DNA of 64,000 nt. It comes from Isoptericola peretonis. GTDB lineage: Bacteria > Actinomycetota > Actinomycetes > Actinomycetales > Cellulomonadaceae. The stretch lies in NCBI GenBank assembly GCA_023241745.1, contig JALQCY010000008.1:1-64000 (forward strand), in the 5' to 3' direction. Under the pieces are notes generated by a model that saw only the letters and a program-made list of their open reading frames with translations, had not been told where the DNA came from and did not search any database. Below are positions 61,269-64,000 of this stretch, in pieces. Numbering within the stretch: the first letter of the stretch is position 1; each line of letters begins with the position of its first letter. The position numbers and the translations under genes are program-made.

Positions 61269-62339
61269 GTGTCACTGCTCGCTCCTGCCGCGCCGAGCGA
61301 CTTCACCCTCATCGGTCATGCTCAGCAGCGGGGAGACGCTTGGCTCCCCCGCCAGCGAGTCATCGGCGGTCAAAGCAACTTCTACCCTGGGGCGATCCCG
61401 GTCGCCGATGTCGAACGTCGGCTATTCGGCTGGAAGGGCGAGCGCCGGCGGATCGCCGTCGAGCGTCCCGCACAGTGGAACGAAGAGCCTTCGCACGTTG
61501 GCGTGGACGGGGTCCCATCCGTCTGGGACGCTATCGACTCGCGCGTCGCGATCACGCGCGACGATTCCGGCGATAACACGGTCTTTGGGGTCGTTTCCCA
61601 GAAGTACGAAATCCATCAGTACCGGGACTGGCTCCTCCGAGACGTTGCCAATCTCCTTGACGACTCCCTGTCGATCAGTTCAGCCGGATACCTTCGCCAC
61701 GGGGCGCTTGCGTGGGTCGAGATTTCGGTGCCTGCCAACGTCCGGGTAGCGCGCGGCGTGACCTTTCGACCGAACCTGCTCGCGACATCATCTATGGACG
61801 GCACCTCCGCGACGATCTTCAAGCGCACGGTCACGGACGTTGTCTGCGACAATACGCGGCGCGTCGCCCTCAAGGAGGACGGCGAGGAACTTCGAGTCCG
61901 CCACACCAAGGGCTCTGGTTTCCGCATCGCAAGTGCTCGGGAGGCGCTTGACCTCGTCTACGAGGCGAGAGATGTGTTCGCGGCTCAGATCGAGGAGCTG
62001 CTCGCGACACCGGTGTCTGATGCCCAGTGGGGGGAGTTTCTCAAGGTCCTCGTCCCTGAAGGAACTCGTACCGGGAAGCCAGACAGCGAGCACCGCGCCA
62101 TGGAGAAGGCGAGGCAACGTGCCGAGCTCGACCGCCTCTACCGCACTGACAGCAGGTGCGGGCAATGGCACGGCACTGCGCATGGCGCGCTCCAGGCGGT
62201 AAATACCTACGAGCACCACGTACTCGCTCCTCGACAGCGCGAGCGCGGTGCGCGTAACGCAGAGTGGACTGTTGACGGTGAGTTCGACAGGCGGGACAAG
62301 CGGCATTACGCGGATCTCGTCCGCTTGTTGGAAGGCTGA
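61269..62339 (+). CDS. DUF932 (phage/plasmid-like, TIGR03299 type) protein
   Basis: 356 aa from a GTG with GGAG upstream. Family features: TVFGVVSQKYEIHQYRDWLLRDVANLLDD, RVARGVTFRPNLLATSSMDGTSATIFKRTVTDVVCDNTRR and the C-terminal QWHGTAHGALQAVNTYEHHV. DUF932 proteins occur in phages, plasmids and integrative elements; their function is unknown. Its placement next to a defence operon and a decayed transposase suggests mobile-element cargo. Divergent from pglW. Confidence 0.85.
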   Translation: MSLLAPAAPSDFTLIGHAQQRGDAWLPRQRVIGGQSNFYPGAIPVADVERRLFGWKGERRRIAVERPAQWNEEPSHVGVDGVPSVWDAIDSRVAITRDDSGDNTVFGVVSQKYEIHQYRDWLLRDVANLLDDSLSISSAGYLRHGALAWVEISVPANVRVARGVTFRPNLLATSSMDGTSATIFKRTVTDVVCDNTRRVALKEDGEELRVRHTKGSGFRIASAREALDLVYEARDVFAAQIEELLATPVSDAQWGEFLKVLVPEGTRTGKPDSEHRAMEKARQRAELDRLYRTDSRCGQWHGTAHGALQAVNTYEHHVLAPRQRERGARNAEWTVDGEFDRRDKRHYADLVRLLEG

Positions 62340-62409
62340 CCTGTCACCCCGGGTAGGCCGCAACCAGCAAATCGATTAATGCCTGGCTCGTGGGGCTCCC
62401 AACCCTCAA

Positions 62410-62876
62410 GTGAGGCCTCGACCAAGGCCGATTGAAGACGGCATTCAAGACCTGGCACACCGCCCACCCGAGGACCGGCGTGACGAGGTGAAGCTCGTCG
62501 CGATGGACGGCTTCACCTTCACGACCGCTACCGCCGAAGAACTACCCGGCGCGGGCTCGGTGATGGACCTGTTCCAGGTCGTGCGACTACCGACGATGCC
62601 CTGGACCGCTGCCGACGACGGGCCCAGGGCGACGTCAACGGCCGCTCATGAGCCACCGGATCGACGCCGTCAGCCCCGAGGTGCGACATCGGCATCACTG
62701 CGGACGTGCTAGCCTACTTCGCCCTGCCCGGCACCCGCAACGGCCCCACCAAAATCGCCGGGCCACTCGAGCGCCCACGCGAATCCTCGCTCGGCTTCCG
62801 CAATCTGACCCACTAGATCACCCATGCCCCACTCGGGGCAGGAGGTCACACCCCCTACTACACCTCAGATCAGATG
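62410..62876 (+). pseudogene. Degenerate ISL3-family transposase
   Basis: Disconnected fragments match the ISL3 transposase in order. FKTW appears in one frame (near 62443), then VAMDGF...TATAEELPG...VMDLFQVVRL in another (62496-62585), and later NGPTKIAGPLERPRESSLGFRNLTH followed by a stop (62738-62815). Frameshifts, internal deletion of the central part and the stop show it is inactive. The tail GAGGHTPYYTS (about 62839-62871) corresponds to the normal C-terminus. No terminal repeats were recognised. Confidence 0.75.
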
Positions 62877-62881
62877 AGCCG

Positions 62882-64000
62882 TTAGAACTCGCCATCCGTC
62901 ACGGCAAGGAACTGGGTAAACTCCCGCGGCACTTCGTAATTGGACGCAGCGGGTCCACTTGCATAAACCGGCGCGAATGGGAGTTTCGCGTCCACTGGGA
63001 GCCTCCCCTGATTGATGAGTTCTTTTCGCGCTCGCAAAGTCGGGCGCGCAAGACCTCGCAATGTCCGGTCCTCGTCGAAGCCAGCCTCTTCGTAAATCTG
63101 GTCTCGCGTAATGGAGCCACCATGTTGCGCTGCGAAGCGAATCAACTTCTCCTGTACATAGCCGCGCTGACGGAGCCAGGCCAGGAGATCCTCCATGGCC
63201 GATGGATCCCAGGTCCCCAGCAGCGGGCCGTCGTCCTTGACGCCGGCTTCGGGCTCGAGTCGTTGGTCCCACGGTGTCAGCCTGGACAACGTCCGGCGCA
63301 ACTCAGTGGTTTCACCCGCGCTCTGTGCAACTCGCACGGAGCGCACTGACGGTGAGCGCTGATACTCGAGCTGTACCGGCCTGCCTTGGACATACACGGT
63401 GATGGTGGACATGAGCTCCCTCCTCGCCAATGAGGCGAACCGAGGAATTTCCTGGTCGGGCACCGCGATCAGCAGTTCCTCTAACATACCGGGAAGTGGA
63501 AACGTGAGGCGAAAAGCGCCCGGCTCGTCAGAGTGCACAATCCAGTCGCCCGCTCCAACCGGGTCGCGCTTGTCATAGACAATCTGTGTACGGATCGGGC
63601 TCGACGTTCGCTCCACGAAACGATAGAACGCTTCGGTGTCGTCGGGGCGCAAGGCAAGGATGAATGGGGCGTCAACGAAGCCCAGCAATATGTCGCCGCT
63701 CGTGGATTCCGAAGTCAGGAGAGTTCTAGCGAGGCGGTCTGCCCACTCGCCCATCAGGGGAGGGATGCTCACCGGCGCGACGGGCGGTCGGTCATCGCGG
63801 CCGACCGCCTCCATTGCGCGAAGCGAAGCTCGTAGCGCGTGGCGCGCCATTTGACTGACCTGGGCATTGGGAATGATTTCGATGGCTTCCCTGGCCGCAC
63901 CTCTCAATACCTGGCCAAGATGTCCCCAGTTGGGACCCGACAAGTCCACTAGGGAGATCTGGTGGGCTAGCGCGAATTTTTGAGCGTCACGGGAAAAACC
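62882..64000 (-). CDS. Hypothetical protein, possible restriction-endonuclease-like; 5' end beyond window
   Basis: The frame is open from the stop at 62882 through base 64000, so the true start lies outside the window; a GTG at 63949 is only an internal possibility. The edge region reads DAQKFALAHQISLVDLS, which resembles the end of Mrr-like nuclease domains (AxxxAxxxxIxLID); this is tentative. The last ~120 residues (AMEDLLAWLRQRGYVQEKLIRF and ITRDQIYEEAGFDEDRTLRG) look like a winged-helix domain. Its GC is lower than the metabolic section. No firm family. Confidence 0.5.
   Translation of the reverse strand, partial: GFSRDAQKFALAHQISLVDLSGPNWGHLGQVLRGAAREAIEIIPNAQVSQMARHALRASLRAMEAVGRDDRPPVAPVSIPPLMGEWADRLARTLLTSESTSGDILLGFVDAPFILALRPDDTEAFYRFVERTSSPIRTQIVYDKRDPVGAGDWIVHSDEPGAFRLTFPLPGMLEELLIAVPDQEIPRFASLARRELMSTITVYVQGRPVQLEYQRSPSVRSVRVAQSAGETTELRRTLSRLTPWDQRLEPEAGVKDDGPLLGTWDPSAMEDLLAWLRQRGYVQEKLIRFAAQHGGSITRDQIYEEAGFDEDRTLRGLARPTLRARKELINQGRLPVDAKLPFAPVYASGPAASNYEVPREFTQFLAVTDGEF

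Noticed and set aside
60836..61312. 158-codon minus-strand frame between pglW and the DUF932 gene
   Set aside because: It overlaps the DUF932 start in antisense and ends at the pglW start codon; no ribosome site or family was seen.
1..64000. tRNA, rRNA and CRISPR arrays
   Set aside because: No cloverleaf, conserved rRNA segment or regularly spaced repeat was found on reading both strands.

Overview
The window is high-GC DNA from an actinobacterium. Codon use is strongly GC-biased, there is a mycothiol-dependent-type maleylpyruvate isomerase, several start sites look leaderless, and regulators are of the WYL, TetR, MocR and LysR types. Abundant secreted sugar-degrading proteins suggest a Cellulomonas / Cellulosimicrobium / Promicromonospora-like member of the Micrococcales; this placement is an inference. 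No rRNA, tRNA or CRISPR array was recognised.

Layout. (1) 1-8.3 kb: polysaccharide degradation. A 5'-truncated beta-helix protein and a GH63-like hydrolase (with a perfect LacI-type operator before it) are followed by a WYL regulator, a VOC protein and a second, paralogous secreted beta-helix protein. (2) 8.4-18.1 kb: small regulators and transporters. These include a TetR/epimerase pair and a compact TetR regulon (membrane protein, GNAT, TetR, DHA2-type efflux pump) tied together by four copies of one operator, GNACA-N4-TGTNC. A MocR/EamA pair has overlapping start codons, and LapA-like and fatty-acid desaturase genes follow. (3) 18.2-21.4 kb: a sugar ABC importer (binding protein, two permeases, no ATPase) behind a perfect LacI-type operator. 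(4) 21.6-27.7 kb: a five-gene operon for 3-hydroxybenzoate to gentisate to central metabolites, with a divergent IclR regulator. (5) 27.7-36.4 kb: a LysR-linked aromatic operon of unknown substrate: SDR, extradiol dioxygenase, C-C-type hydrolase, cyclase-family hydrolase, flavin monooxygenase, FAH-family hydrolase and a two-subunit CoA-transferase. (6) 36.4-40.5 kb: a VOC/WYL pair, a PPOX-fold protein, an Hsp20 gene behind a CIRCE element, and small hypothetical genes.

(7) 40.8-64 kb: a defence island. A complete type 2 BREX (Pgl) operon runs on the minus strand: pglW, pglX, pglY, pglZ, an unnamed gene, brxD, brxHI. Most junctions are 1-4 bp overlaps, so it probably acts as one transcription unit. 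The unnamed gene between pglZ and brxD (45087-46457) is not one of the six named BREX-2 genes, yet its C-terminal ~95 residues are clearly homologous to the C-terminus of PglZ. PglW carries a NERD domain, a degenerate kinase-like domain lacking the HRD aspartate, and then an intact kinase. About 1.8 kb inside pglX, from just before the NPPY motif through the presumed target-recognition region, is markedly lower in GC than the rest of the gene, suggesting specificity exchange. A PD-(D/E)XK-like nuclease gene lies downstream of the operon. A DUF932 gene, a decayed ISL3-type transposase and a gene cut by the window edge lie upstream.
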